From a virus, in the IMG/VR virus record IMGVR_UViG_3300018421_000004, positions 1 to 37,757 of that record: a stretch of DNA of 37,757 nucleotides; one strand, given 5' to 3'. The notes beneath the pieces are model-generated. The model was not told the DNA's origin. It made no database searches and saw only the letters and a list, made by a program, of their open reading frames with translations. Shown here piece by piece: positions 24,474-31,276 of this stretch (its first letter is position 1; every line of letters begins with the position of its first letter). Both the position numbers and the translations under genes were made by a program.

Positions 24474-25220
24474 TTACAGGCATTCAACGAAGCCGCCCTT
24501 CCAAGGCGCTCCGTTCTCGTCGTGTCCAGCCTTCGCACGCTCGAGGATGGCTCTCCCCTTCGTGCCATAGGCCAGGTCCAGCGCCTCCTCCGAGGCGTTT
24601 GTGGTTAGAATCGTGGGCCGTTTGGCCGCGTGCCGCTCGAGGACGATCCGCCAGACCACCTCGGAGCTCCACTTGTCATCCCCCGGCTTGCCACCCTTGT
24701 CGACGGCGAACACGTCATCGAGGACCACCAGACTTGGCCGCTCGGAGATGGCGCGCTCCTGGGCGTGGAGACTGTTCTTCGCCACCACGTCCCGCTCGAG
24801 GGCCCCGAGGCGCGTCCAGGCGGGCCGTGGGATGAAGATACCGGCGCACACCCATGCGGCGTAGCAGGCCGCAACCGTCTTGCCCTTGCCAGACCTCCCG
24901 CTGAGAATCAAGGTCCACCGCTCCGGCGCCCGGAGGTAGAGCTTGACAGCGCCCGCCGAGTACTCGTAGGGGGGATCCTGACGCAGCACCGGGTCCTCGC
25001 CGGCGCGCAGCCCGATAGCGTCGCGGGCGTGCTTCTGGTCCATCAGGCCGCGCATCCTCACCCGCTCCGCGTAGACGTGCGGGTCCGAGTCATCCTCTTG
25101 CGGCGCGTGGTCGCTACAGCCCACGCAGGTCACATCCTTCGGCGCCCACTTGATCATCTCGAAGGTGTCGCCGCACGACGGACACTTCCGTCGGTGCATC
25201 ATCTGCTTGAATACGTTCAC
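24474..25220 (-). CDS. DnaC-like AAA+ helicase loader with N-terminal zinc finger
   Basis: 248 aa. GTG at 25220 follows GGAGGTG at 7 nt and overlaps the preceding stop (GTGA). Cys13-x2-Cys16 and Cys32-x2-Cys35 form a zinc-binding module. The AAA+ part has Walker A SGRSGKGKT (about 107-115), Walker B LVVLDDV (164-170), sensor-1 TILTTNAS (203-210) and an arginine-finger-like GRAILERAK (222-230). DnaC/IstB-type proteins load the replicative helicase on ssDNA; no helicase is encoded in the window, so the host DnaB would be the partner. The replication organiser candidate is directly before it, as in other phages. Confidence 0.9.
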   Translation of the reverse strand: MNVFKQMMHRRKCPSCGDTFEMIKWAPKDVTCVGCSDHAPQEDDSDPHVYAERVRMRGLMDQKHARDAIGLRAGEDPVLRQDPPYEYSAGAVKLYLRAPERWTLILSGRSGKGKTVAACYAAWVCAGIFIPRPAWTRLGALERDVVAKNSLHAQERAISERPSLVVLDDVFAVDKGGKPGDDKWSSEVVWRIVLERHAAKRPTILTTNASEEALDLAYGTKGRAILERAKAGHDENGAPWKGGFVECL

Positions 25221-25816
25221 CCCCGCACCTCCTTCAGCCACGCGGGCCTCTCTTCTTTTGTCCCGTCGTGCATCGTCTGCTCCTCATACCAGCGGTGGAA
25301 CTTGATCGCGTGCTTGACCACCAGCTTCGTGCTCGGGTCCTTGCTGCGCTCACCCTCGAGCTTCCCGTTCCACCAGCCGCTCGGGTCGTAGAGCCACCCG
25401 TAGCAGGCCTTGGCGATGTAGCTCGGAGTCATCCGCGAATCGAGCGCCTGCCGCAGCGGCTCGAGGTTGGTCTTGGTCCAGGCCAGCCGCCCCCTGTCGC
25501 CGCTGATGGCTTCGCTGAGGCACTCGAGCAGGCCGGCGATCACGCGCCGCCGGTGGTGGTCCTCGAGGTGGCCGTCGTACTTGCCTTTGAGGAGCGACGC
25601 AGTCGGGACCGCGTCGTCCGGGCGCGCACCCGGCCAGGCGGGCTTCTTCGGCTGGATGGGGAGCTCCGGCGCCTTGCGCTCGAGCTTGTGCTCCCCGCAC
25701 CAGTCGTCGTCGCGGACCACCGGGAATGCGCGCCCCTGAGCCATGTTGAACGCCGGCGGATGGCGGCGGCACTCGGTGCCAGAGAGGTATTTGCAGGACC
25801 TGCAGCGGTACCTCAT
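25217..25816 (-). CDS. Zinc-binding protein, candidate replication organiser, 199 aa
   Basis: ATG start overlapping the RecT stop (ATGA). The N-terminal 45 residues carry CRSCKYLSGTECRRHPPAF and DDDWCGEH, a four-cysteine zinc or iron-binding knot. After a Pro/Lys-rich linker a helical domain follows (residues about 80-130), and the C-terminal part (MTPSYIAKACYGWLYDPSGWWNGK, then KLVVKHAIKFHRWYEEQ) resembles the end of phage replisome organisers, where 'AIxGxxxDPWW' and a 'LIxRxxKIExFxE' follow each other. Location directly in front of a helicase loader supports that role, but the call is tentative. Confidence 0.55.
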   Translation of the reverse strand: MRYRCRSCKYLSGTECRRHPPAFNMAQGRAFPVVRDDDWCGEHKLERKAPELPIQPKKPAWPGARPDDAVPTASLLKGKYDGHLEDHHRRRVIAGLLECLSEAISGDRGRLAWTKTNLEPLRQALDSRMTPSYIAKACYGWLYDPSGWWNGKLEGERSKDPSTKLVVKHAIKFHRWYEEQTMHDGTKEERPAWLKEVRG

Positions 25817-26697
25817 CGGGTCCCCTCAACGAGCGCATCAGCTTGGGCCCAAGACAGCACCGCGACCTCGTTTGCGTTCATTTTGTTCAGGCGCTCCTGG
25901 TCACCCTTGGCGGTCGCGAGGGCGAGGTTCCACTCCCAGCGGATGATCTCGCGGCCAACACCCTGCAGGCCCTGCAGGCTCGCTGAGTGCTCCTGCATTG
26001 TCGCCTTGAGTTCCTCCTCGGTGTCGCACTGGCGCAGGGCCTTCAAGTAGCTGACAACGCGGTCTCGGTCCTCTCCGAGGTCCGGCGGGTTCCACTCGGC
26101 CTCCTCGACCACCTCGGCCTCGTAGACCTCGGAGGCGCTCGCGGCCTGCGCGGACTCCACGATCTGCTCCGCGAGGGCGATGTCGACCTCCGGCTCGTTG
26201 CCGCCCAGCTCCTCGGCGGTGTACGCGGGCGCGCCGTCGAACACGTCCGCGAAGTACCACCGGGCCGCGTTGGAGATGGCGCGCGCCATCATCATATTGC
26301 GCGGGTACTTCGTCCACGTCGAGTTACCGAGGACGCCCGCAGTCCTCGCGTCCTCGATGGTGAACCGCGAGGGGCCGACGGGCTTCCCGTTGCGGTAGCA
26401 GCGGAGCTCCACCGCTTTGTCGGTCATCTCGACCACCTCATAGTGGCACTCGGGGTGGCGGTTGATGAGCGACGAAATCAGCGTCGACGACATCGCCAGC
26501 TTCCCCTTGATGTTGTGGATGCCCGTCAGCGCCGTGACCGGGCCGATGCCCAGCTCAGCGCCCCACTGGATCTTGATGACGCCCGCCGCCGCCGCCTTGA
26601 CGTCGGGGAAGAATCCGCTCTCCTTCGCCGCGCGAGCGAACATCCCGAGGTCCTCGATGGTGGTCAGCTGAAGGCCGGTGTTGTTGTTCTTGGTCAT
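25813..26697 (-). CDS. recT: RecT-family single-strand annealing protein
   Basis: 294 aa. Starts at MTKNNNTGLQL; the ATG overlaps the exonuclease stop (TAATG). The core matches the RecT pattern well: AAKESGFFPDVKAAAAGVIKIQWGAELGIGPVTALTGIHNIKGKLAMSSTLISSLI, then FTIEDARTAGVL...TWTKYPRNMMMARAISNAARWYFADVFDGAPAYTAEEL. RecT anneals complementary strands with single-strand tails made by a partner exonuclease, encoded upstream here. The long acidic C-terminus (about 195-240) followed by charged helices is longer than in typical RecT. Residue runs are shown only in part. Confidence 0.93.
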   Translation of the reverse strand: MTKNNNTGLQLTTIEDLGMFARAAKESGFFPDVKAAAAGVIKIQWGAELGIGPVTALTGIHNIKGKLAMSSTLISSLINRHPECHYEVVEMTDKAVELRCYRNGKPVGPSRFTIEDARTAGVLGNSTWTKYPRNMMMARAISNAARWYFADVFDGAPAYTAEELGGNEPEVDIALAEQIVESAQAASASEVYEAEVVEEAEWNPPDLGEDRDRVVSYLKALRQCDTEEELKATMQEHSASLQGLQGVGREIIRWEWNLALATAKGDQERLNKMNANEVAVLSWAQADALVEGTR

Positions 26698-27386
26698 TAG
26701 AGAATCCCTGTAGCCTTGCGGATGGCGCAGGCGCGCACCATCTCGGTTTCTTTCATGTCGTTGAATAGAACCGTCGTCGTCGCCTGGCGGCGGCTCTTGT
26801 TGAGGTAGACGCACACGAGCGCCTCGATGTCGATGCCGTACTCGCGGCGGAGGATGACGTCGTAGAGCGCGTTTTTGACGTGGTCTTTCTTGCCGGGCTT
26901 GCCCGTCTTCCAGTCGACCAGCGCGCGGCGCGGACGGTCCCAGTCCCTCATCTGCAGAATACCCAGCGCGTCAACCGCGCCCGCCGCGCCCATGGCCTCG
27001 GACCCGATGGTGTACTCAAGAGCCCAAGGGGCCCACACGAGCACGTCCCGGGAGAGCCAGACCTGCCACGACGCGAGCGCCGTCGACACGTCCATGGCGA
27101 AGTCACGGTAGGGCGCGATGGGCGCGACAACCTCGCCGAGCTGGGCGTGGTAGATGATGCGGTGGGCCTCATCCCCCACGCGCGCGGCCTGCATTCCCTT
27201 GCAGACCCCGGTCGACTCAGGCTTGCCGACCAGCTTGAAGTCGGCTAGGCCTTTTCTTCCTGCCGGGTCGGCGCGCGCCACCACCGCCGAGGCGCGAGGC
27301 AGGCGCGATACGCCGTCCGTGTAGAAGTCGTGGTCGACCAGAGCCCAGCCGGTATCTGGCGCGATGTCACCGTGTGACCAATCCAT
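26697..27386 (-). CDS. PD-(D/E)XK exonuclease (RecB/Cas4-like), RecT partner
   Basis: 229 aa from the ATG at 27386, chosen for GGAGAGGA before it; a possible ATG at 27416 adds ten residues with no clear RBS. The nuclease core is seen at AAGAVDALGIL (Asp) and ALVDWKTGKPGKKD (Asp-x-Lys), with a preceding helix that holds a conserved His (DEAHRIIYHAQ), as in RecB-like and Cas4-like exonucleases. It would make single-stranded ends for the RecT gene that follows. It is the first gene behind the 16-bp palindrome at 27421. Confidence 0.72.
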   Translation of the reverse strand: MDWSHGDIAPDTGWALVDHDFYTDGVSRLPRASAVVARADPAGRKGLADFKLVGKPESTGVCKGMQAARVGDEAHRIIYHAQLGEVVAPIAPYRDFAMDVSTALASWQVWLSRDVLVWAPWALEYTIGSEAMGAAGAVDALGILQMRDWDRPRRALVDWKTGKPGKKDHVKNALYDVILRREYGIDIEALVCVYLNKSRRQATTTVLFNDMKETEMVRACAIRKATGIL

Positions 27387-27420
27387 GCTCGTCCTCTCCG
27401 TCGTCTGCTGAAACACTTAT

Positions 27421-27436
27421 TGCACACGCGTGTGCA
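27421..27436 (-). promoter_or_regulatory. 16-bp palindromic operator at the recombination operon
   Basis: TGCACACG-CGTGTGCA is a perfect palindrome holding ACAC-GC-GTGT. On the minus strand it lies between a TTGTGG (-35-like) and AATAAG (-10-like) with 17-bp spacing, so a bound regulator would block the promoter. The gene upstream on the same strand (27447-27998) encodes a helix-turn-helix protein and could be that regulator, by autonomous logic only. Confidence 0.6.
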
Positions 27437-27446
27437 GTCCACAAGT

Positions 27447-27998
27447 CTAGAACACCTCTGATCCTGTGAGCTCCATCACGCCCAAGCCGCTCCTTTCGGC
27501 CTCTTGGTCCTCGATCTCTCGGCGCGCGCGGTGGATTTCTAGTTGTTCTTTGCTCTTGCGCGCCCGGCGGAGGAGCGCGAGGGCGAACGCCTCCGGGTCG
27601 TCGTTGTACGCGCGCTCCAGGTACTCCATACACCAGCTCAGCTTGTGGAACTTGCGCGTCTTGTCCACCTTCTCCAAGGTGACTCCTCGGGGGAACCGGC
27701 CTTCCTGCTCTAGCTGCTTCAGCCACGAGTAGGAGATCCCGCCGAGGACAATGCACACCTGTTCCGCCGTCAGCCAGACGTCCGAGCCTGGCGCCTCTGG
27801 CGCGTCGCTGACCGAGCTCGCCATTGCGAGCGCCACGCGCGCCCCCGCAAGGGCCTGCAGCGAGTGAGAGATGGCCTCATCTATCTGGCGGAGGGCGGCC
27901 CGCGTCTTCCGCTTGACCCGCTTGTGGTCGATCTTCCGCTGTTTCTTTTCGGCTTCTAGCTGCTCGCTCAGTCGCTCGATTTTCTTTAGCGCTCGCAT
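27447..27998 (-). CDS. Helix-turn-helix protein with N-terminal coiled coil, 183 aa
   Basis: ATG with GGGAGGA 5 nt before it. Residues about 1-65 are a basic coiled coil (IERLSEQLEAEKKQRKIDHKRVKRKTRAALRQIDEAISHSL). Residues about 90-120 carry an excisionase/MerR-like helix-turn-helix: DVWLTAEQVCIVLGGISYSWLKQLEQEGRFPRGV, where 'LTxEQV..LG..S.SWLxxLxxEGRFP' follows the AlpA/excisionase pattern. The C-terminus is helical and charged. A regulator or recombination directionality-like protein is possible; no integrase is present, so the regulator reading is favoured. It lies upstream of the recombination operon palindrome. Confidence 0.75.
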   Translation of the reverse strand: MRALKKIERLSEQLEAEKKQRKIDHKRVKRKTRAALRQIDEAISHSLQALAGARVALAMASSVSDAPEAPGSDVWLTAEQVCIVLGGISYSWLKQLEQEGRFPRGVTLEKVDKTRKFHKLSWCMEYLERAYNDDPEAFALALLRRARKSKEQLEIHRARREIEDQEAERSGLGVMELTGSEVF

Positions 27999-28056
27999 TG
28001 GTCCTCCCGATGTTTTAGTTCGCAGATGCAAGTAAAGTAGTTCACAGCAGCCCCCT

Positions 28057-28119
28057 TCAGGGGTTTGCCTCGAAGAAGGCGCGCGCAAAACCCGGCGGCG
28101 TGGCGGACCTGATCCTCAT
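28057..28119 (-). CDS. Possible 20-residue micro-ORF
   Basis: ATG at 28119 overlaps the preceding stop (TGATG) with GGAGGTGA seven bases before it, giving a 20-residue basic peptide (MRIRSATPPGF start). It lies alone in a 120-bp gap before the HTH gene. Coupled micro-ORFs are the rule in this part of the genome, but the peptide is too short to test by composition. Confidence 0.3.
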   Translation of the reverse strand: MRIRSATPPGFARAFFEANP

Positions 28120-28655
28120 CAGGTCACCTCCCAGAGCGCGAGGTCTCGCGAGGCCGCGAGGCTCTCGGCCACGGCCTCGCCGTAGTCGCTGAGCCCGATC
28201 GATCCATCCGCGTACCGGTAGAACAGGCGCTCCGATACGCGGGGCGGGATCCACGCGTCAACCATGTCATCCGGGTACAGGGGCCCGCTCTGCATTCTCG
28301 CGAGGGCTTCGTCAATTGTTGCCGGGGGCCTCCCTTTCCACGGATCCCGAAGCTCGCGCGCGCTCTTCCGCTCGGCCACCCAGAATGGGGAGTCAACATC
28401 CCAGAACAGCCGACAACTGCTTTGCGCCTGCCAGCCGTCCGGCTTCTTTTCGAGGCCGCCGGTGCGCGCAACCCAAACCATGCTCGCCAGCGCGGAGACG
28501 TTCTTCGCGGGACCGTTTGCCTTGACGCACAACACCGCGTCCAGCGAGTAGCTGCCCAGCTTGTGGCCGTTGCCCAATACGTCGAGCCTGTGCCCGCCCG
28601 CACCGGGTTGGGTGTGGTCTTGTCCGGCCTTCGGATAATCGTGCCTAAATGCCAT
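28119..28655 (-). CDS. Hypothetical protein, 178 aa
   Basis: The ATG at 28655 overlaps the end of the upstream gene by 11 bp. Soluble, mixed alpha/beta, with a His-rich N-terminus (HDYPKAGQDHTQPGAGGHRLDV), a middle beta region (SALASMVWVARTGG...SSCRLFWDVDSPFWVAERK) and an acidic C-terminus (DYGEAVAESLAASRDLALWEV). No catalytic motif recognised. It belongs to the accessory minus-strand block, directly upstream of the micro-ORF at 28057. Confidence 0.7.
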   Translation of the reverse strand: MAFRHDYPKAGQDHTQPGAGGHRLDVLGNGHKLGSYSLDAVLCVKANGPAKNVSALASMVWVARTGGLEKKPDGWQAQSSCRLFWDVDSPFWVAERKSARELRDPWKGRPPATIDEALARMQSGPLYPDDMVDAWIPPRVSERLFYRYADGSIGLSDYGEAVAESLAASRDLALWEVT

Positions 28656-28842
28656 CGGTGCCACCCCCGGTGCAGCACTCCGCGCAATACGTGTACCCGT
28701 CGCTATCGATTCTGAGCGACTTGCTGATAAGGCGCATTGTCATCCCGCAGTCTGTGCAGCGCACTGCGGTCGGGCTTCCGCCCGACCGGACGCGATCAAG
28801 TTCAGCCTTCTTCTCGGCCTCGGGCAAGGTTCGGTAGGTCAT
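28645..28842 (-). CDS. Small zinc-ribbon protein, 65 aa
   Basis: ATG at 28842, with AGGAAG before it, starts MTYRTLPEAEKKAELDRV. The C-terminal half carries CTDCGMTM near residue 31 and CAECC near residue 55: two Cys-x2-Cys pairs, as in zinc ribbons of the DksA/TraR or ribbon type. Phage proteins of this sort often bind RNA polymerase or other host machines. Function not shown by the sequence. Confidence 0.7.
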   Translation of the reverse strand: MTYRTLPEAEKKAELDRVRSGGSPTAVRCTDCGMTMRLISKSLRIDSDGYTYCAECCTGGGTDGI

Positions 28843-28858
28843 CGTGTTCTTCCTGTGG

Positions 28859-29023
28859 TTAGTCGAGGTCATAGCCAAGGATCGTTCCCTGGTTGGCCGC
28901 AATCTCTCGTCGCATCATTTCGGCCTCGTGTTCCCTGGAGAGCCGGTCAAGGCACGGGCGACAAAGTCCGATGTCTTCCAGCTCAGGACGGAGTCGGCAC
29001 TCGCCACACTTTTTTTTGGTCAT
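28859..29023 (-). CDS. Small zinc-ribbon protein, 54 aa
   Basis: Begins MTKKKCGECRLRPELEDIGLCRPCLDRL with AAAGGAAA before the ATG. Two Cys-x2-Cys pairs (CGEC and CRPC) within the first 25 residues, then a charged helix (SREHEAEMMRREIAANQ). It is shorter than most annotated genes but has a clear ribosome binding site. Similar in design to the genes at 28645, 29236 and 30479, so this block seems specialised in cysteine-pair mini-proteins. Confidence 0.65.
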   Translation of the reverse strand: MTKKKCGECRLRPELEDIGLCRPCLDRLSREHEAEMMRREIAANQGTILGYDLD

Positions 29024-29101
29024 ACGTGCGTTTCCTTTCGTGTGCGCGCGAAAGCGATTTTCGCCAAAAGCGCGCGCCCTGTCTGTGATGTACTCCCGGC
29101 C

Positions 29102-29158
29102 TGTGACCTCGAGCACGGTGTGGGGTCTTGGAAAGTAGCTCCTGTGCCCTGGGTCACA
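29102..29158. promoter_or_regulatory. Pair of CRP/FNR-like palindromes
   Basis: TGTGA-CCTCGA-GCACG at 29102-29117 and CTGTGC-CCTGGG-TCACAG around 29143-29158 fit TGTGA-N6-TCACA with one or two mismatches. They lie 41 bp apart upstream of the small gene at 28859 (minus strand). Confidence 0.45.
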
Positions 29159-29195
29159 GCCGCTGCTCGACCTCAACTGGCCCGGCCTAGCCGGT

Positions 29196-29225
29196 GCTAG
29201 TGCTGGGTGTCGACCCAGCACTAGC
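29196..29225 (-). terminator. Strong 13-bp hairpin, terminator-like
   Basis: Perfect 13-bp arms 29196-29208 and 29213-29225 with loop GTCG. It sits 11 bp after the stop of the gene at 29236 (minus strand). No T tract follows on that strand, so it is either a Rho-type or RNA-stability stem; a second hairpin CCGGC-CTA-GCCGG lies next to it at 29182-29194. Confidence 0.6.
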
Positions 29226-29235
29226 CCGAACCTTG

Positions 29236-29424
29236 CTATTCTCGCCAGTCGTCGTCGTCGCGCATTTCGTCGTAAAGACAATCCGCGAGGTAGTCCTCCA
29301 AATCCCTCTCGCAGTCCCCGCAGCGCTCTTGGTCGATCGGGCAATCGTCTCCACAATCGACGCACAGCCCGGCATCCTCCGGCGGATCAAGCGGCGCCTG
29401 AATTCGGTTTCGGTCGCGATACAT
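29236..29424 (-). CDS. Cysteine-rich acidic mini-protein, 62 aa
   Basis: AGGAGG is 9 nt before the ATG. The sequence MYRDRNRIQAPLDPPEDAGL continues with CVDCGDDCPIDQERCGDC, a run of five cysteines arranged as two Cys-x2-Cys pairs, then a very acidic end (DEMRDDDDWRE). It is likely a zinc ribbon with a DNA-mimic-like acidic tail; acidic small proteins are common in phage host-control regions, but no function is proven. Last gene before the 13-bp hairpin. Confidence 0.75.
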   Translation of the reverse strand: MYRDRNRIQAPLDPPEDAGLCVDCGDDCPIDQERCGDCERDLEDYLADCLYDEMRDDDDWRE

Positions 29425-29451
29425 ACTCTCATCCTCCTGTTGGGGCTAAGC

Positions 29452-29628
29452 TCACTCGCCGTCGGGCGGGGCAACGTAGGCCCAGATTCTCACCCACGCC
29501 CCTGTATTGGGCGAACCCGGCGGGCATACAATCGGGCTTACATCCTCTTCGGGATCGATCGGGTCGATCTCGAAATCGTCATCAGAGTAAATCTCTCGGG
29601 CCAAGGCGACCCAGTCATCGTTGGTCAT
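29452..29628 (-). CDS. Acidic mini-protein, 58 aa
   Basis: The ATG at 29628 overlaps the stop of the gene before it (TGATG) and the frame closes with TGA at 29454-29452. Translation begins MTNDDWVALAREIYSDDDF and runs through a D/E/P-rich middle to an end with two Trp (GAWVRIWAYVAPPDGE). At least 14 acidic residues and only two basic ones give a strongly negative charge. Coupling and lack of stops support it as real although it is short. Confidence 0.65.
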   Translation of the reverse strand: MTNDDWVALAREIYSDDDFEIDPIDPEEDVSPIVCPPGSPNTGAWVRIWAYVAPPDGE

Positions 29629-30479
29629 CAGTTAACCGCCTTTCCAATCTGAATGAGATCGAACGCGCTAGCGCCCGCACCATGAGCAGGGATCGAGATT
29701 GATCGGGCCCGAGTAGCGTTGCCGCTGCAGAGACCGCAATCAGCGCACGCTACCCCGCGTGCGCTAGGGCAATCGATCTCCCCTTCAATCAGGTCCGCGC
29801 CCCGCGACCTAACGCGGAAGTATCGCCAACCCATAGCGCGCGCTTCAGCTGCTTCCGCTTCAGAGTCAACCGAAGCCATAACGATCGCGCGCGCGTCGTG
29901 GTTTTGTTCTTCTTTCCACTGGTGCGTGTAACCGGTCCAGCGCGCAGAGACGTTGATAAGCGGCACCCAAACCGCAACGGGGGCAGCGAGCGGGTCTCCA
30001 TAGGTACCCAGGCGGAGGGGCCGATCGCGCACGAGTTCGCGCACGAGCGCAGCCTCCGGGCCGTCCGGATCGGTCGAGTCTACATATCGTCCTCTGTTGA
30101 CCGATGCCGAAACCGATCGGGGCCCGTGGGCCAGCGTCACGTAGCACGAGCGCTTGCCAGTTTCCGGGTTCAACCGATGCGGACAGGCACCGCAAATCGA
30201 CACGTCATCACCAGAGCGGACGTTGTCCATCGGCGAGCGCCCGTTATCCCGCAGAACGTAGGTCTGGACCATGGCACCTGTCTTCCCGTTAGCCGACCCG
30301 ACCGTAAGTCCGGTGGCAACCACGACGATCGGAGCCCCGTCAATCAGAGACGGCCCACGGTAGATAATTGCGCCGTTAGGGTTGGCGCCTTGCGAGCGGC
30401 AAAGCGCCAACCAAAGCGCGCGAGGCGTACGCCGGAGCGTGCGCGCGCGTTTGCTCTTGCTGATGATATCCGCACCCAC
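29628..30479 (-). CDS. Conserved phage protein of unknown function with cysteine clusters, 283 aa
   Basis: I start it at GTG 30479, which overlaps the stop of an 18-residue upstream gene (TAGTG) and has AAGGCGG before it. The body contains VVVATGLTVGSANGKTGAMVQTYVLR, SICGACPHR with a following SCYV, RPLRLGTYGDPLAAPVAVW, TGYTHQW and DCPSARGVACADCGLC. This order (GDCPHR, CYV, GAYGDP, TGYTHQW, Cys cluster) recurs in hypothetical proteins of many phages, as far as I remember. The cysteines suggest a metal site or iron-sulphur cluster, and the repeated strands a barrel, but no activity is known to me. Confidence 0.75.
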   Translation of the reverse strand: MGADIISKSKRARTLRRTPRALWLALCRSQGANPNGAIIYRGPSLIDGAPIVVVATGLTVGSANGKTGAMVQTYVLRDNGRSPMDNVRSGDDVSICGACPHRLNPETGKRSCYVTLAHGPRSVSASVNRGRYVDSTDPDGPEAALVRELVRDRPLRLGTYGDPLAAPVAVWVPLINVSARWTGYTHQWKEEQNHDARAIVMASVDSEAEAAEARAMGWRYFRVRSRGADLIEGEIDCPSARGVACADCGLCSGNATRARSISIPAHGAGASAFDLIQIGKAVN

Positions 30480-30535
30480 TAGCGCACCGCCTTGTAGCAA
30501 CGGTCGCAGAGGTCATACGACGGCTCGGTATTCAT
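30479..30535 (-). CDS. 18-residue cysteine-pair micro-protein
   Basis: Encodes MNTEPSYDLCDRCYKAVR. The ATG overlaps the stop of the gene before (ATGA), GGAG lies 7 nt upstream, and its own TAG overlaps the next GTG (TAGTG). It has one Cys-x2-Cys pair. The tight double coupling argues that it is translated, either as a peptide or just to feed ribosomes to the gene behind it. Confidence 0.45.
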   Translation of the reverse strand: MNTEPSYDLCDRCYKAVR

Positions 30536-30729
30536 GGCGTATCTCCAAAGGTGAGAAGCGCCTTAGCGTAGACAAGCCAAGATCCCGATGCGCCTAGGAT
30601 GAGCTCGGATCCGTCGCAAAAGCGCCATGTGGTGAAGTTTTCATCTGTATCGACAGACACGGCCAGATCCCCAGCGATTCGGGCGCGCTCGTTTTGGGGC
30701 TTTTGACTGATAGCGGCGGCAGTGTTCAT
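30532..30729 (-). CDS. Hypothetical protein, 65 aa
   Basis: AGGAACAAAAC ATG context at 30729. Small soluble protein with a beta-rich centre (AGDLAVSVDTDENFTTWRFCDGSELILGASGSWLVYAKALL); no motif recognised. First gene behind the hairpin at 30770 and coupled to the 18-residue gene after it, so it probably starts its own transcription unit running to 29236. Confidence 0.65.
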   Translation of the reverse strand: MNTAAAISQKPQNERARIAGDLAVSVDTDENFTTWRFCDGSELILGASGSWLVYAKALLTFGDTP

Positions 30730-30769
30730 GTTTTGTTCCTGTCAAAAATCCGGCCTAGTTTGGTTCTAT

Positions 30770-30797
30770 GCCTAAAGAGGGACCGGGCTCTTTAGGC
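30770..30797. terminator. 10-bp hairpin, likely terminator between two minus-strand units
   Basis: GCCTAAAGAG (30770-30779) and CTCTTTAGGC (30788-30797) are perfect 10-bp arms with an 8-nt loop. A T tract (GGGTTTT) follows only on the plus strand, but the genes before and after are on the minus strand. An imperfect 28-nt stem lies at 30820-30847, next to the stop of the gene at 30858. Together they separate 32028-30858 from 30729-29236. Confidence 0.55.
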
Positions 30798-30857
30798 CGG
30801 GTTTTCCAGATCACACCTAGGCTCGACTGACGGTCGCCAGCCGAGCCACGGTTTGCC

Positions 30858-31049
30858 CTAGAACCCAGCGAGGGCCCGATCTTCATGCTCCCGGTTAGCG
30901 GCATGCTGCGCAGCGTCTACATCGGGAAAGCAACCCGCCGATGCCCATGCCGCGAGTTGACGGGCGTGGAAGTCTACGTCTCGCCCCCTCTCCTCGCGCA
31001 TAGCGAGGAGAAGGGAGGCAAGTTCAAGCGTGGCACCTTCGTGAATCAT
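30858..31049 (-). CDS. Hypothetical protein, 63 aa
   Basis: GGAGG is about 7 nt before the ATG, and the ATG overlaps the upstream stop (ATGA). Mostly helical (LELASLLLAMREERGRDVDFHARQLAAWASAGCFPDVDAAQHAANREHEDRAL); no motif. It is the last gene of the coupled group that begins at 32028. Its composition suits a small oligomeric regulator or an inhibitor, without direct evidence. Confidence 0.65.
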   Translation of the reverse strand: MIHEGATLELASLLLAMREERGRDVDFHARQLAAWASAGCFPDVDAAQHAANREHEDRALAGF

Positions 31050-31276
31050 GAGAGGACCTCCGCGCCTTGGACCGTGGCTCCCGGGTAGGCGCGCACGAGA
31101 TCGGCCAATTCCAAGCGCGCGCGCTTCGCAGTCAACCGCTCTTCCTCAAAAAGCGTGCGCCCGAGCGCGTTCCAGTCATCGACCGGAAGCGAGAAGACTC
31201 GGATCCGGAATCGGTCGCGGTACACCTTGCGGCGCGTGGAGGCGTACGAGATCGAGATCGTGATTTTCTCAGTCAT
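31046..31276 (-). CDS. Hypothetical protein, 76 aa
   Basis: The ATG overlaps the previous gene's end by 8 bp. Beta-strand start (EKITISISYASTRRKVYRDRFRIRVFSL) then a helical half (WNALGRTLFEEERLTAKRARLELADLVRAY). The strand-then-helix pattern could be a small alpha/beta fold, but no family is recognised. Part of the five-gene coupled group between 32028 and 30858. Confidence 0.65.
   Translation of the reverse strand: MTEKITISISYASTRRKVYRDRFRIRVFSLPVDDWNALGRTLFEEERLTAKRARLELADLVRAYPGATVQGAEVLS

Noticed and set aside
24474-24835. Plus-strand open frames opposite the loader and SSB genes
   Set aside because: Arg/Pro-rich shadow translations without ribosome binding sites; the minus-strand proteins carry clear Walker and OB-fold motifs.
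27368-27381. TCACCGTGTGACC, resembling the CRP/FNR dyad
   Set aside because: It lies inside the exonuclease gene, and the spacing is inverted; not counted with the intergenic sites.
28036-28062. CCCCTTCAGGGG hairpin followed by TTTG
   Set aside because: Only a 4-bp stem; too weak for a terminator and on the strand without a gene.
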